Of a DNA stretch of 64,000 bases, positions 39,149 through 47,494 are shown piece by piece (the stretch's first letter is position 1; each line of letters begins with the position of its first letter). The position numbers and the translations under genes were made by a program. The DNA comes from Alphaproteobacteria bacterium (GTDB lineage: Bacteria; Pseudomonadota; Alphaproteobacteria; Caulobacterales; Aquidulcibacteraceae), in the NCBI GenBank assembly GCA_016124655.1, contig WGNI01000002.1:1-64000 (forward strand), written 5' to 3'. The notes under the pieces were generated by a model, which saw only the letters and a list, made by a program, of their open reading frames with translations, did not search any database and was not told the origin of the DNA.

Positions 39149-40573
39149 ATGACAAGCGACGCACCTCTTTCTCAAGCAACGGAAGCCAGGTTTGTGCGCG
39201 ACATATTGGGAGGTCTCGACGCTAAGGCGGCTGCGCGCGTAGTCGCGTCGGGCGGAGATGTCGCCATCATCATCGATCATGCCGGGGTCATCCGTGATGT
39301 CGCCGTGTCGGACGCCGATCCGACCGGTGGCGAAGTCGGCGGCTGGCTCGACAAGCGCTGGGCCGACACGGTCACGCTGGAAAGCCGGCAGAAGGTCGAA
39401 GACATGCTGCGCGACGCGGCGGACAACCGCGCGTCACGCTGGCGCGAAATCAATCACCCAACCAGCCGCGGCGCATCGATCTCTCTGCGCTACATGACGG
39501 TGAACACCGGCGACAAAGGCCATGTGATCGCCATCGGCCGCGATCAGCGCGCCATCGCTGATCTGCAACAGCGTCTCATTAAAACGCAGCAGACGATGGA
39601 GCGCGACTATGCACGGCTGCGCGAAGCGGAGTCGCGGTATCGGCTTTTGTTTCATCTGGCGTCGGAGGCGATCATCGTGGTCGACGCGACCTCCCGGAAG
39701 GTCGCGGACGCCAATCCGGCGGCGAACCGGCTCGTTGGCGCTGCCGATTCCGCCTTGCTGGGCCGGCATTTCGTGACGTTGTTCGATGTGGATTCGCGCG
39801 ACGCCGCGGGCGCGTTGCTGGCGCTGGCGCAAAGCGGCGCGCAAGGGGACTCGCACGCAAAGCTCTCCAGCAAGGGGCAGGCGTTTTCCGCGGCCGCGTC
39901 GCTGTTCCGGCAGGAACGCAGCGCGTTGATCCTGGTGCGGTTGGCGCTGTCGGATACGGCGGCGGAGCCGCTTCCGGACTCAGCCAAGCATTTGCTCGAT
40001 GTGCTGGATCGGATTCCGGATGCGTTTGTCGTCGCGGACGATCAGACGCGCATTCTGGCGGAGAACGCAGCGTTTCTCGAATTGACGCGTCATGCCAGCG
40101 CCGAACAAATCCGCGGGCGATCGCTGGACGAATTTCTTGGCCGGCCTGGCCTGGATCGCAATATTCTGGCGTCCAGCGCGCGCGAGCATGGCGTCGTGAA
40201 AAATTTCGCGACCGTGCTGCGCAACCGGTTTGGCGAAACCGAAGATGTCGAAGTCAGCGGCGCCTATTCGCCGGAGGCGGGCGTGTACGGCTTCGCCATT
40301 CGTGTGGCGCCGCGTGACGCGGCGCGGCCGCGCGCCACTCAAGAATTGCCGCGCTCCGTTGAGCATCTCGCCAATCTTGTCGGACGCATGACATTGAAAG
40401 AATTGGTGCGCGACACGACGGATCTGGTTGAGCGGATGTGCATCGAGGCGGCGCTGGAGCTGACCGACAACAACCGCGCTTCCGCGGCGGAGCTTTTGGG
40501 GCTGAGCCGGCAGAGCCTTTATTCCAAACTCCATCGCTACGGGCTCAACAACGCGTCCTCGGACATCGACTGA
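39149..40573 (+). CDS. ppsR: PpsR/CrtJ, transcriptional repressor of photosynthesis genes
   Basis: Repressor of 474 residues from ATG 39149 (a GTG at 39131 would add 6). Domains: an amino-terminal PAS-like region, a coiled Q-linker (RLIKTQQTMERDYARLREAESRY), two PAS domains (YRLLFHLASEAIIVVDATS and LDVLDRIPDAFVVADDQTRI), and a FIS-type helix-turn-helix at the end (NNRASAAELLGLSRQSLY). It binds TGT-N12-ACA pairs, several of which occur in this window. Only one cysteine is present, Cys431 in ERMCIEAALELT. The second cysteine of the Rhodobacter disulfide model is absent. Confidence 0.95.
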   Translation: MTSDAPLSQATEARFVRDILGGLDAKAAARVVASGGDVAIIIDHAGVIRDVAVSDADPTGGEVGGWLDKRWADTVTLESRQKVEDMLRDAADNRASRWREINHPTSRGASISLRYMTVNTGDKGHVIAIGRDQRAIADLQQRLIKTQQTMERDYARLREAESRYRLLFHLASEAIIVVDATSRKVADANPAANRLVGAADSALLGRHFVTLFDVDSRDAAGALLALAQSGAQGDSHAKLSSKGQAFSAAASLFRQERSALILVRLALSDTAAEPLPDSAKHLLDVLDRIPDAFVVADDQTRILAENAAFLELTRHASAEQIRGRSLDEFLGRPGLDRNILASSAREHGVVKNFATVLRNRFGETEDVEVSGAYSPEAGVYGFAIRVAPRDAARPRATQELPRSVEHLANLVGRMTLKELVRDTTDLVERMCIEAALELTDNNRASAAELLGLSRQSLYSKLHRYGLNNASSDID

Positions 40574-40585
40574 GCCGAGCCCGAC

Positions 40586-40627
40586 TGTCCAATTTTTTGG
40601 ACACAAACACGTTAAGTTAAATTGACA
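40586..40627. promoter_or_regulatory. PpsR operator pair upstream of bchG
   Basis: First site: TGT-N12-ACA at 40586-40603 with a near-perfect dyad (TGTCCAA and TTGGACA). Second site: CGT-N12-ACA at 40610-40627, one base off consensus. The 6-base spacing between the two matches the tandem arrangement that PpsR/CrtJ tetramers bind cooperatively. They lie between the ppsR stop and the bchG ATG at 40656, so they probably control bchG and its downstream genes, or create feedback after ppsR. Confidence 0.8.
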
Positions 40628-40655
40628 CTTCGACGGGTGATTTGTAGCTTCGCGC

Positions 40656-41567
40656 ATGGCCCGAAGCTCCGCCGCCATCGCCATTGCGGCGCCGCCAAAA
40701 CCCAGCGCGGTTCTGGCGCTGGTCAAACCCATCACCTGGTTTCCGCCCATGTGGGCGTTCGGCTGCGGCGTGGTTTCTTCCGGCGTTGATTTATCGCGGC
40801 ATTGGCTGACGGCGCTAGCGGGGATCATTCTCGCCGGCCCGCTGATCTGCGCGGCGAGCCAAGCGGCGAATGACTGGTTCGACCGTCATGTCGACGCCAT
40901 CAACGAGCCGGACCGGCCCATTCCCTCCGGCCGGGTGCCGGGCTCCTGGGGGCTGTGGATCGCCATCGCCTGGAGCGCGCTTTCGCTGGCGTGGGCGGCG
41001 GCGCTGGGACCGATCGTGTTCTGGGCCGCGGCGTTGGGCATGGCGATCGCCTGGGCCTACAGCGCGCCGCCGCTGCGGCTGAAGCAGAGCGGTTGGCTTG
41101 GGCCGGCGGCGTGCGCGCTCTCCTATGAAGGCGTGACCTGGTTCACGGGCGCTGCGGTCATGCTGGGCGCGATGCCGGATGGGAAAATCCTCGCGCTGGC
41201 GGGGCTCTACAGTTTCGGCGCGTTTGGCATCATGACGCTGAACGACTTCAAGGCGATCGCGGGCGATCGGCAAATGGGCGTGCGCTCCCTGCCGGTGCAA
41301 TTGGGCGTCGATCGCGCGGCGAAGTTGGCGTGCGCTGTGATCGCTGCGCCGCAAGCGGTCGTCGTGGCGCTTCTCTCGGTTTGGGGCGCGCCGTGGCATG
41401 CGCTTGGCGTTGCGGCGGTGTTGCTCGCGCAATTGTTCGCGATGCGGCGCTTGATTTCCGATCCCGCGAAATATGCGCCCTGGTACAACGCCACGGGCGT
41501 GCTGCTTTACGTCACCGGCATGCTGACGAGCGCGTTCGCCGTCGGCGGTCTTTTGGGAGCATCTTGA
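40656..41567 (+). CDS. bchG: Bacteriochlorophyll synthase BchG (geranylgeranyl transferase)
   Basis: UbiA-family prenyltransferase of 303 residues that esterifies bacteriochlorophyllide a with GGPP or phytyl diphosphate. The Asp-rich prenyl-diphosphate site is QAANDWFDRHVDAINEPDRP followed by IPSGRVPG, and a second polar motif is NDFKAIAGDRQMGVRSLP. About eight hydrophobic helices. It starts at ATG 40656 behind the operator pair. Its stop overlaps the next ATG (TGATG). Confidence 0.95.
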   Translation: MARSSAAIAIAAPPKPSAVLALVKPITWFPPMWAFGCGVVSSGVDLSRHWLTALAGIILAGPLICAASQAANDWFDRHVDAINEPDRPIPSGRVPGSWGLWIAIAWSALSLAWAAALGPIVFWAAALGMAIAWAYSAPPLRLKQSGWLGPAACALSYEGVTWFTGAAVMLGAMPDGKILALAGLYSFGAFGIMTLNDFKAIAGDRQMGVRSLPVQLGVDRAAKLACAVIAAPQAVVVALLSVWGAPWHALGVAAVLLAQLFAMRRLISDPAKYAPWYNATGVLLYVTGMLTSAFAVGGLLGAS

Positions 41568-42895
41568 TGTCGCACGCGCCGCTGGGTTGGTTGGGCATTC
41601 TCCGGCTTGGGCTGGTGCAGAGCGCATTGGGCGCTGTGGTCGTGCTGACGACATCGACGCTCAACCGCGTGATGGTCGTGGAGTTCGCGCTGCCGGCCAT
41701 GCTGCCTGCGGCTTTGGTGGCGTGGCATTACGGGGTGCAATTGTCGCGGCCGCGCTGGGGCTACGGCTCTGATCTTGGCCATCGGCGCACGCCTTGGATC
41801 GTCGGCGGCGTCGGCGTACTGGCGCTGGGCGGCGTGTTGGCGACGGACGCGACGTTGATGATGGCGTCGGCGCCGCTGTGGGGCATTCTCCTGGGCGTTG
41901 TTGCGTTTTCGATGATCGGCGCGGGCGTCGGCGCTGCGGGCACGTCTTTGCTGGCGCTGCTGGCGACGCGGGTTGCGCCGGAACGCAGGCCCGCGGCCGC
42001 GGCGACGACCTGGATCATGATGATCGTGGGCATCGTCATCACGGCGGCGACGTCGGGCGCGCTGCTTGATCCGTTTTCAGCGCAGCGTCTGGCGTTTGTC
42101 GGCGCGGGCGTCGCGGCGTGCGCGTTCTTCGTTGCGCTGATCGCGGTGTGGGGCGTGGAAAAGGACGCCGTTGCAGCGTCGCCGGAAGCGGCTGCGCCGA
42201 AGATGGCGTTCAAGGATGCGCTGCACGAAATCTGGAACGAACCCAAGGCGCGCCGCTTCACGGTGTTCGTTTTCGTTTCGATGCTGGCCTACAGCGCGCA
42301 GGACCTGATCCTGGAGCCCTTCGCGGGGCTGATCTTTCACATGACGCCTGGCCAATCGACACAACTCGCCGGCGTGCAGCATGGCGGCGTGCTGATCGGC
42401 ATGATCCTCGTGGGCGTCCTGGGCGCGCGCTTGGGCGATCGCAGAGGCGCCTTCATGCGCCGCTGGACGATCGCGGGCTGCATCGGGTCTGCGGTGGCGC
42501 TGGCCGGTTTGTCCTACGCCAGCCTGTACGGACCCGGCTGGCCGTTGCAGCCGACGGTGATGGCGCTGGGCTTCGCAAATGGCGTGTTCGCGGTGTCGGC
42601 GATCGGCTCCATGATGGGGTTGGCCGGCGAGGGCCGCAGCGGTCGTGAAGGCCTGCGCATGGGCTTATGGGGCGCGGCGCAAGCGATTGCATTTGCATGC
42701 GGCGGGTTCGCGGGCGCTGCCGGCGTCGATGCGCTGCGCGTGGTGCTGCCGGAGACGGGCCAAGCGTTCGTCGTCGTGTTCTTCCTGGAGGCGGGCTTGT
42801 TCCTTGTCGCCGCGGCGCTTGCCGCGCGCATCGAGCCTATGGCCGCGCGCGAGGCTTCGCCGATCAGCGGCGCGATCAATGCGGAGGCGGCGTGA
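41567..42895 (+). CDS. BCH/PucC-family transporter-like protein, second copy
   Basis: Major-facilitator-like membrane protein of 442 residues, related to LhaA and PucC, in the position between bchG and bchP usually called bch2 or ORF428. Segments: RLGLVQSALGAVVVLTTSTLNRVMVVE, YGSDLGHRRTPWIVGG, LAYSAQDLILEPFAGLIFHM and GLWGAAQAIAFACGGF. I chose ATG 41567 because it overlaps the bchG stop. Its role is probably pigment-protein assembly or pigment export. With LhaA this gives two paralogues although only LH1 is encoded here. Confidence 0.9.
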   Translation: MSHAPLGWLGILRLGLVQSALGAVVVLTTSTLNRVMVVEFALPAMLPAALVAWHYGVQLSRPRWGYGSDLGHRRTPWIVGGVGVLALGGVLATDATLMMASAPLWGILLGVVAFSMIGAGVGAAGTSLLALLATRVAPERRPAAAATTWIMMIVGIVITAATSGALLDPFSAQRLAFVGAGVAACAFFVALIAVWGVEKDAVAASPEAAAPKMAFKDALHEIWNEPKARRFTVFVFVSMLAYSAQDLILEPFAGLIFHMTPGQSTQLAGVQHGGVLIGMILVGVLGARLGDRRGAFMRRWTIAGCIGSAVALAGLSYASLYGPGWPLQPTVMALGFANGVFAVSAIGSMMGLAGEGRSGREGLRMGLWGAAQAIAFACGGFAGAAGVDALRVVLPETGQAFVVVFFLEAGLFLVAAALAARIEPMAAREASPISGAINAEAA

Positions 42896-44085
42896 TGTCG
42901 GAGACGGTGTTTGATTGCGTTGTCGTCGGCGGCGGGCCCGCGGGCGCGACGGCGGCGGAAGATCTCGCGCGGATGGGACGCAGCGTTTTGCTGCTCGACC
43001 GCGCGGGGCGGATCAAGCCGTGCGGCGGCGCCATTCCGCCGCGGCTGATCCGCGACTTCTCCATCCCCGATGATTTGCTGGTCGCGCGCGCGGCGTCGGC
43101 GCGGATGATCGCGCCGTCGCAGCGCACGGTGAACATGCCGATCGAAGGCGGTTTCGTTGGCATGGTCGACCGCGATCAGTTCGATGAATTCCTGCGCGTG
43201 CGCGCGGCGCAGGCCGGCGCCGTGCGCGCGGCGGGGACGTTTGTGGAGATCGCGCGCGATGATCGCGGTGAGACGCTCGTCGGGTACCATGAGAAAAACG
43301 GCGCAGGCGAAGCGGTGCGCTATGTTCGTACGCGCGCGGTCATCGGCGCGGATGGCGCGCGTTCGCAGGTCGCCAAGCAGACGATACCGGGCGCAGAGCG
43401 ACTGAAATGCGTCTTTGCGTATCACGAAATCATTCGCACGCCGCAGAACGATCCGAACTTTGACGGACGGCGCTGCGACGTTTTCTATCAAGGGTCGCTA
43501 TCGCCGGATTTCTACTCCTGGATTTTCCCGCACGGGGACACTGCGAGCGTGGGCGTGGGCAGCGCACAGAAGGGATTCTCCCTGCGCGGCGCGATCCGCT
43601 CGCTGCGCGCGGCGGAAGGCCTCAGCGATTGCGAGACCGTGCGCACCGAAGGCGCGCCCATTCCACTGCGGCCGCTGCCGCGCTGGGATGACGGGCGCAA
43701 TGTGCTCTTGGCGGGGGACGCGTGCGGGGTGGTCGCGCCAGCCTCCGGCGAAGGCATCTATTACGCGATGGCGTGCGGGCGCATGGCGGCGGACGGCGTG
43801 GATCGTTTTCTGCACTCCGGCGACGCGCGGATGCTTGCGCAGGTGCGCAAGCGCTTCCTGAAGCAGCATGGCCGCACGTTCTGGATCTTGGGCGTGATGC
43901 AGCACTTCTGGTATCGCAACGACAAGCGGCGGGAACGGTTCGTGGCGATGTGCGATGATCCCGACGTGCAGCACCTCACTTGGCAAGCGTACATGAACAA
44001 GGAGCTGGTCCGCGCGAAGCCCGGCGCGCACATGCGCATCTTCATGAAGGACATGGGACATTTGATGGGCGTTAGCGCGCCGTGA
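42895..44085 (+). CDS. bchP: Geranylgeranyl reductase BchP
   Basis: FAD-dependent reductase of 396 residues that saturates the geranylgeranyl tail to phytyl. Rossmann motif CVVVGGGPAGATAAEDLARMG at residues 8-28, then KPCGGAIPPRLIRDF, the GxGADG-like VIGADGARSQVAKQ, and LLAGDACGVVAPASGEGIYYAM for FAD binding. It starts at ATG 42895, overlapping the previous stop (TGATG). Its stop overlaps the tspO GTG. Confidence 0.95.
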   Translation: MSETVFDCVVVGGGPAGATAAEDLARMGRSVLLLDRAGRIKPCGGAIPPRLIRDFSIPDDLLVARAASARMIAPSQRTVNMPIEGGFVGMVDRDQFDEFLRVRAAQAGAVRAAGTFVEIARDDRGETLVGYHEKNGAGEAVRYVRTRAVIGADGARSQVAKQTIPGAERLKCVFAYHEIIRTPQNDPNFDGRRCDVFYQGSLSPDFYSWIFPHGDTASVGVGSAQKGFSLRGAIRSLRAAEGLSDCETVRTEGAPIPLRPLPRWDDGRNVLLAGDACGVVAPASGEGIYYAMACGRMAADGVDRFLHSGDARMLAQVRKRFLKQHGRTFWILGVMQHFWYRNDKRRERFVAMCDDPDVQHLTWQAYMNKELVRAKPGAHMRIFMKDMGHLMGVSAP

Positions 44086-44564
44086 CGGTCGCGCGCTGGC
44101 GGCCCATCGCGGCGGCGGCCGGCGCAGCAAGCCTGGTGGCCGTTCTGGGCGCCACGGTCACCGACCTTGGGCCTTGGTATCAAAGCCTGGAAAAGCCGTC
44201 CTGGCAGCCGCCGGATCAGGCGTTCGGCCTGATCTGGACGATCGTTTTCGCGCTGACTGCGGCGGCTGGCGTAATCGCGTGGCGGCGTGCGCCGAAGGGC
44301 GCGGCGCGGGAATGGCTGTTGGGGCTGTTTGCGCTCAATGGCTTTCTTAATGTGCTGTGGAGCCTGTTGTTCTTCCGGCTGCAGCGGCCGGATTGGGCGC
44401 TGATCGAGATCGCTCCGTTCTGGCTGTCCATCCTGGCGCTGATCCTTGCGTGCGCGCGGCATGCGCGGGTGAGCGTAATCCTTCTGGCGCCGTATCTGAT
44501 CTGGGTTTCCATCGCGGCCGTATTGAACTTCGACGTGGTGCGTTTGAACGCTCCGTTCGGCTAG
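44082..44564 (+). CDS. tspO: TspO/MBR family tryptophan-rich sensory protein
   Basis: Five-helix membrane protein of 160 residues. The diagnostic segment WYQSLEKPSWQPPDQAFGLIW is present, with LNGFLNVLWSLLFF and YLIWVSIAAVLNFDVVRLN. TspO binds porphyrins and in Rhodobacter negatively influences photosynthesis gene expression with oxygen. It starts at GTG 44082, overlapping the bchP stop. In Rhodobacter capsulatus tspO sits beside crtB, so the position next to bchP differs here. Confidence 0.9.
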   Translation: MTVARWRPIAAAAGAASLVAVLGATVTDLGPWYQSLEKPSWQPPDQAFGLIWTIVFALTAAAGVIAWRRAPKGAAREWLLGLFALNGFLNVLWSLLFFRLQRPDWALIEIAPFWLSILALILACARHARVSVILLAPYLIWVSIAAVLNFDVVRLNAPFG

Positions 44565-44590
44565 CGGAACGCCGAGGGAGGCAGGGCATC

Positions 44591-44854
44591 ATGGAGGCTT
44601 GGTTTCTTTCGGGCGGCGGCGTTGATCTCGTTCTCTTGGTCCTCGCGATCGAATTCGCAGTCCTTCTGGCGCGCGCGCCCGCAGGGCAGCGGTCAGCGCA
44701 CGCTTGGACCCTTGTTCTGGCGCTCGCGCCCGGCGCCTTTTTGCTTCTCGCCCTGCGCGCTGCGCTTTCTGGAGCGGACTGGACATGGATAGCGCTGTGC
44801 ATCGCCGCGTCGTTCCCCTTTCACCTGCTGGACCTGCGGCGCCGGACGTTCTGA
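44591..44854 (+). CDS. Small membrane protein downstream of tspO, function unknown
   Basis: 87 residues from ATG 44591. Three hydrophobic segments are visible: VDLVLLVLAIEFAVLLA, WTLVLALAPGAFLLLALRAAL and WTWIALCIAASFPFHLLDL. It ends in a basic LRRRTF. The next ORF starts inside it at 44785, in another frame, a 70-base overlap. It is 26 bases after tspO and so probably belongs to the same transcript. I do not recognise a family. Judged real because of coherent topology and spacing. Confidence 0.6.
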   Translation: MEAWFLSGGGVDLVLLVLAIEFAVLLARAPAGQRSAHAWTLVLALAPGAFLLLALRAALSGADWTWIALCIAASFPFHLLDLRRRTF

Positions 44855-45294
44855 GCGCGCCGCGCCTGGAGCGGTTTCTGGAGGGCCAAACAACCGCGCA
44901 GGGCGTGTTTCAGGATTTCACCGGCAAGGTGCGCCGGCGCTTCTCCGTGGCGCTGAACGGGGTGCGTGAAGGCAATATCGTCACGGTGACGGAGGATTTC
45001 CTGTTTGACGACGGGGAGCGTGAGCGCCGCATCTGGACCATCGAGGCGGTGGGCGAAAACGGCTACCGCGCCGTCGCGCAAGACATGATCGGCGCCGCGG
45101 AGGGCGGCGTGCGCGATGAGCGCCTGTGCTGGTCGTACCTGTTTCAACTCAAGCTGGGGCAGCGGAGCGTGCGTGTCCGCTTTCACGAAACCTTCGTCGC
45201 ACTGGCGCCGGACACCATATTGAACGCCGCGCGCGTGACGAAGTTCGGCTTTGAGATCGGCCGCACGACCATTTTGTTTCGCAAAGGCGCATAA
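44785..45294 (+). CDS. DUF3833 family protein
   Basis: 169 residues. The core matches the DUF3833 pattern: LERFLEGQTTAQGVFQDFTGKVRRRF, then VTVTEDFLFDDGERERRIW, YRAVAQDMIGAAEGG and a final RVTKFGFEIGRTTILFRK. Members are often lipocalin-like and of unknown function; here no signal peptide or lipobox is obvious. I chose ATG 44785. It is the last gene of the rightward arm; a terminator hairpin follows within 7 bases. Confidence 0.8.
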   Translation: MDSAVHRRVVPLSPAGPAAPDVLSAPRLERFLEGQTTAQGVFQDFTGKVRRRFSVALNGVREGNIVTVTEDFLFDDGERERRIWTIEAVGENGYRAVAQDMIGAAEGGVRDERLCWSYLFQLKLGQRSVRVRFHETFVALAPDTILNAARVTKFGFEIGRTTILFRKGA

Positions 45295-45300
45295 GAAAAC

Positions 45301-45330
45301 CGCCGCCGGCAGGACCGGCGGCGGCGATCT
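45301..45330. terminator. Terminator between the DUF3833 gene and the cytochrome c gene
   Basis: Perfect 9-bp GC stem, cgccgccgg (45301-45309) with ccggcggcg (45315-45323), loop cagga, followed by gcgatcttt on the + strand and preceded by taagaaaac, which gives a weak T run on the minus strand. It lies between two converging genes and may serve both. Confidence 0.75.
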
Positions 45331-45348
45331 TTCGCGGTGAAGCGCGCG

Positions 45349-45870
45349 CTATTGCGCGGGCGCTGCATCCATGGCGTGCGTCTTCAGATAGGCAATCACG
45401 TCCGCGCGCTGCTGCGGCTGACGCAGGCCGACAAACGCCATGATCGTGCCCGGAATCTTGGCCTGGGGATTTTCCAGGTAGGTGAACAATTCCTGTTCCG
45501 TCCAGGTGATGTCCGACGCCTGGTTGGCGGCGGAATAGCGGAAGCCCGGAACCGTGCCGGATTCACGGCCGATGATATTGTGCAAGGATGGGCCAACGCG
45601 GTTCACGCCCGCATCTACGGAATGGCAGGTCGCGCATTGCGCGAAAATGCGTTGGCCGGCGGTCGGATCGCCGGTGAGCTGCGCCCCGCTGGCGTCAGTG
45701 ATATTGAGCGACACCGGCTCGACGGCGGCGGTTTCGGCCTCTGCTGCGGGCGCTTCCGCGGCCGGGGCGGCGGCTTCGGTTTCCGGCGCCTTGGTGGCCG
45801 GCGCCTGCTGCGAGCAGGCGGCGAGTACGCCTGCCAGAACAAGCGCGCTGATCCCTGTAAAGACTTTCAT
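45349..45870 (-). CDS. Lipoprotein class I cytochrome c (cytochrome c2/cy-like)
   Basis: 173 residues. Signal peptide with lipobox LAGVLAAC (Cys19), then an Ala/Glu/Pro-rich flexible linker of about 35 residues, then a class I cytochrome c domain. The haem motif CATCH is at residues 79-83, followed by NRVGPSLHNIIGRESG, and the likely axial Met is Met144 (KIPGTIMAFVGL). The layout, a tethered mobile haem domain, is that of an electron shuttle. The reaction centre here lacks PufC, so this protein is a plausible direct donor. That is inference; it could equally serve an oxidase. Confidence 0.9.
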   Translation of the reverse strand: MKVFTGISALVLAGVLAACSQQAPATKAPETEAAAPAAEAPAAEAETAAVEPVSLNITDASGAQLTGDPTAGQRIFAQCATCHSVDAGVNRVGPSLHNIIGRESGTVPGFRYSAANQASDITWTEQELFTYLENPQAKIPGTIMAFVGLRQPQQRADVIAYLKTHAMDAAPAQ

Positions 45871-46095
45871 GGCGGACGACGCCTCCCTCAATCTTGCTGC
45901 AGCCCGCCGCCGCGTTCGACCAGAATGGCGCTGGACCGCAGAGCGTGCGATGCGAACATTAGGGCGGCCCTTCGCATTCGTCGAGAGGCGCTCTAAGGTC
46001 GAAATGTTCGCGCTTGCGAAATGGTTCCCGTGCTTCAAAGTCTTGGGCGTGTGCGTGCGCTGCGACTCGCGCCGCTGCGCCGGAGGGCCGATCCG

Positions 46096-47484
46096 ATGAG
46101 CATTGCAGAGCCGGAGACGCGGTCCGCAGGCTCGCCGCTGCGCGACGGCTCCTTGGCTCCCGGCCGGTCCGCGCCGCTGAAGACGCAGATCGTCGTGGTC
46201 GGGGGCGGGGCCGGCGGCCTCGAGCTGGTGCGCAAGCTTGGCGCACGCTTCGGCCGCGCCCGCTATGACATCATCCTCCTGGAGCGCAACCCGACCCATA
46301 TCTGGAAGCCGCTTCTGCATGAGGTGGCGGCGGGATCGCTGGACGCCAATCTCGACGAGGTCGGCTATCGCGAGCATGCGCGGCGCTGGCGCTATCGGTA
46401 CTTCTACGGCACGTTCGCAGGCATCGATCGCGCGCGGCGCAAAGTGCTGGTCGCGCCGCTTCTCGATGAAGATGGCTCGGAAGTCATCGGCGCACACGAG
46501 ATCCGGTATGATTATCTGGTTCTCGCGCTTGGGTCGGTGTCGAACGATTTCGCGACGCCGGGCGTGCGCGAACATTGCCTGTTCCTGGACTCGCGTCTGC
46601 AGGCCGATCGGTTCCGTCAGAAACTGCTGAATCAGTGTCTGCGCGTGTCGCGGCAGCTCGGGGCGAAGCCGGATGCGGACTCGTTTGTGCGCGTGGCGAT
46701 CGTCGGCGGCGGCGCGACGGGCGTGGAACTTGCGGCGGAACTCTATAACGCCGCCGCGGCGTTGCGGCATTACGGGTTGGAAGTGTTCGATGAGACGCGG
46801 CTGAAGGTGACGCTGTTGGAAGCGGGACCGCGCATTCTGCCGAACCTGCCGGAACAGCTCGCCGATGCGGCGCGCAAGGAATTGGAGATGCTCGGCGTGC
46901 GCGTGCTTGCCGGCGTGCCGGTGGTGGAGGCGCGCGCCGACGGCATGGTCGCGAAATCGGGGGAATTCATTCCCGCGGATTTGCGCGTCTGGGCAGCCGG
47001 CGTGCGCGGACCTGACGTGTTGCGCGGCGTTGGCGGCTTGGAGACGACGCCGTCCAATCAGGTCATTGTTCGTCCCACACTGCAGACGACGGTGGATGAC
47101 CGCATCTATGCGATCGGCGATTGCTGTTCATGCATTCTGGAGGGCGAGACGCGTCCTATTCCGCCGCGCGCGCAGGCCGCGCACCAGATGGCCGATGTCG
47201 CGTTCGACAATCTGTGCCGGCAAATGGAAGGGCGGCCGCTGAAATCATTCCGCTATGAGGATCACGGATCGCTGGTGTCGCTCAGCCGATTTTCGACTGT
47301 CGGCAGCCTGATGGGCAATCTTGTCGGCGGTCGCATGGCGATCGAGGGCCGGCTTGCGCGGTTTGTGTACATGTCGCTTTACCGTATGCACCTGTTGGCG
47401 ATTCACGGATGGATCAAGGGGCTGGCGATGATCGCGGTGGGGCATGTGAATCAGATCGTGCGCCCGCGCCTGAAGTTGCACTGA
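46096..47484 (+). CDS. ndh: Type II NADH dehydrogenase (NAD(P)/FAD-dependent oxidoreductase)
   Basis: 462 residues. Two Rossmann motifs: VVVGGGAGGLELVRKLG (FAD) and VAIVGGGATGVELAAEL (NADH), plus YAIGDCCSC and PPRAQAAHQMADV, as in Ndh. A carboxyl amphipathic region (YMSLYRMHLLAIHGWIKGLAM) would dock it to the membrane. It would pass electrons from NADH to quinone without proton pumping, relevant to redox balance in a phototroph. I chose ATG 46096; an upstream in-frame start at 46021 is possible. The 225-base gap to the divergent cytochrome gene holds no recognised motif. Confidence 0.88.
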   Translation: MSIAEPETRSAGSPLRDGSLAPGRSAPLKTQIVVVGGGAGGLELVRKLGARFGRARYDIILLERNPTHIWKPLLHEVAAGSLDANLDEVGYREHARRWRYRYFYGTFAGIDRARRKVLVAPLLDEDGSEVIGAHEIRYDYLVLALGSVSNDFATPGVREHCLFLDSRLQADRFRQKLLNQCLRVSRQLGAKPDADSFVRVAIVGGGATGVELAAELYNAAAALRHYGLEVFDETRLKVTLLEAGPRILPNLPEQLADAARKELEMLGVRVLAGVPVVEARADGMVAKSGEFIPADLRVWAAGVRGPDVLRGVGGLETTPSNQVIVRPTLQTTVDDRIYAIGDCCSCILEGETRPIPPRAQAAHQMADVAFDNLCRQMEGRPLKSFRYEDHGSLVSLSRFSTVGSLMGNLVGGRMAIEGRLARFVYMSLYRMHLLAIHGWIKGLAMIAVGHVNQIVRPRLKLH

Positions 47485-47494
47485 TCGATCGCGC

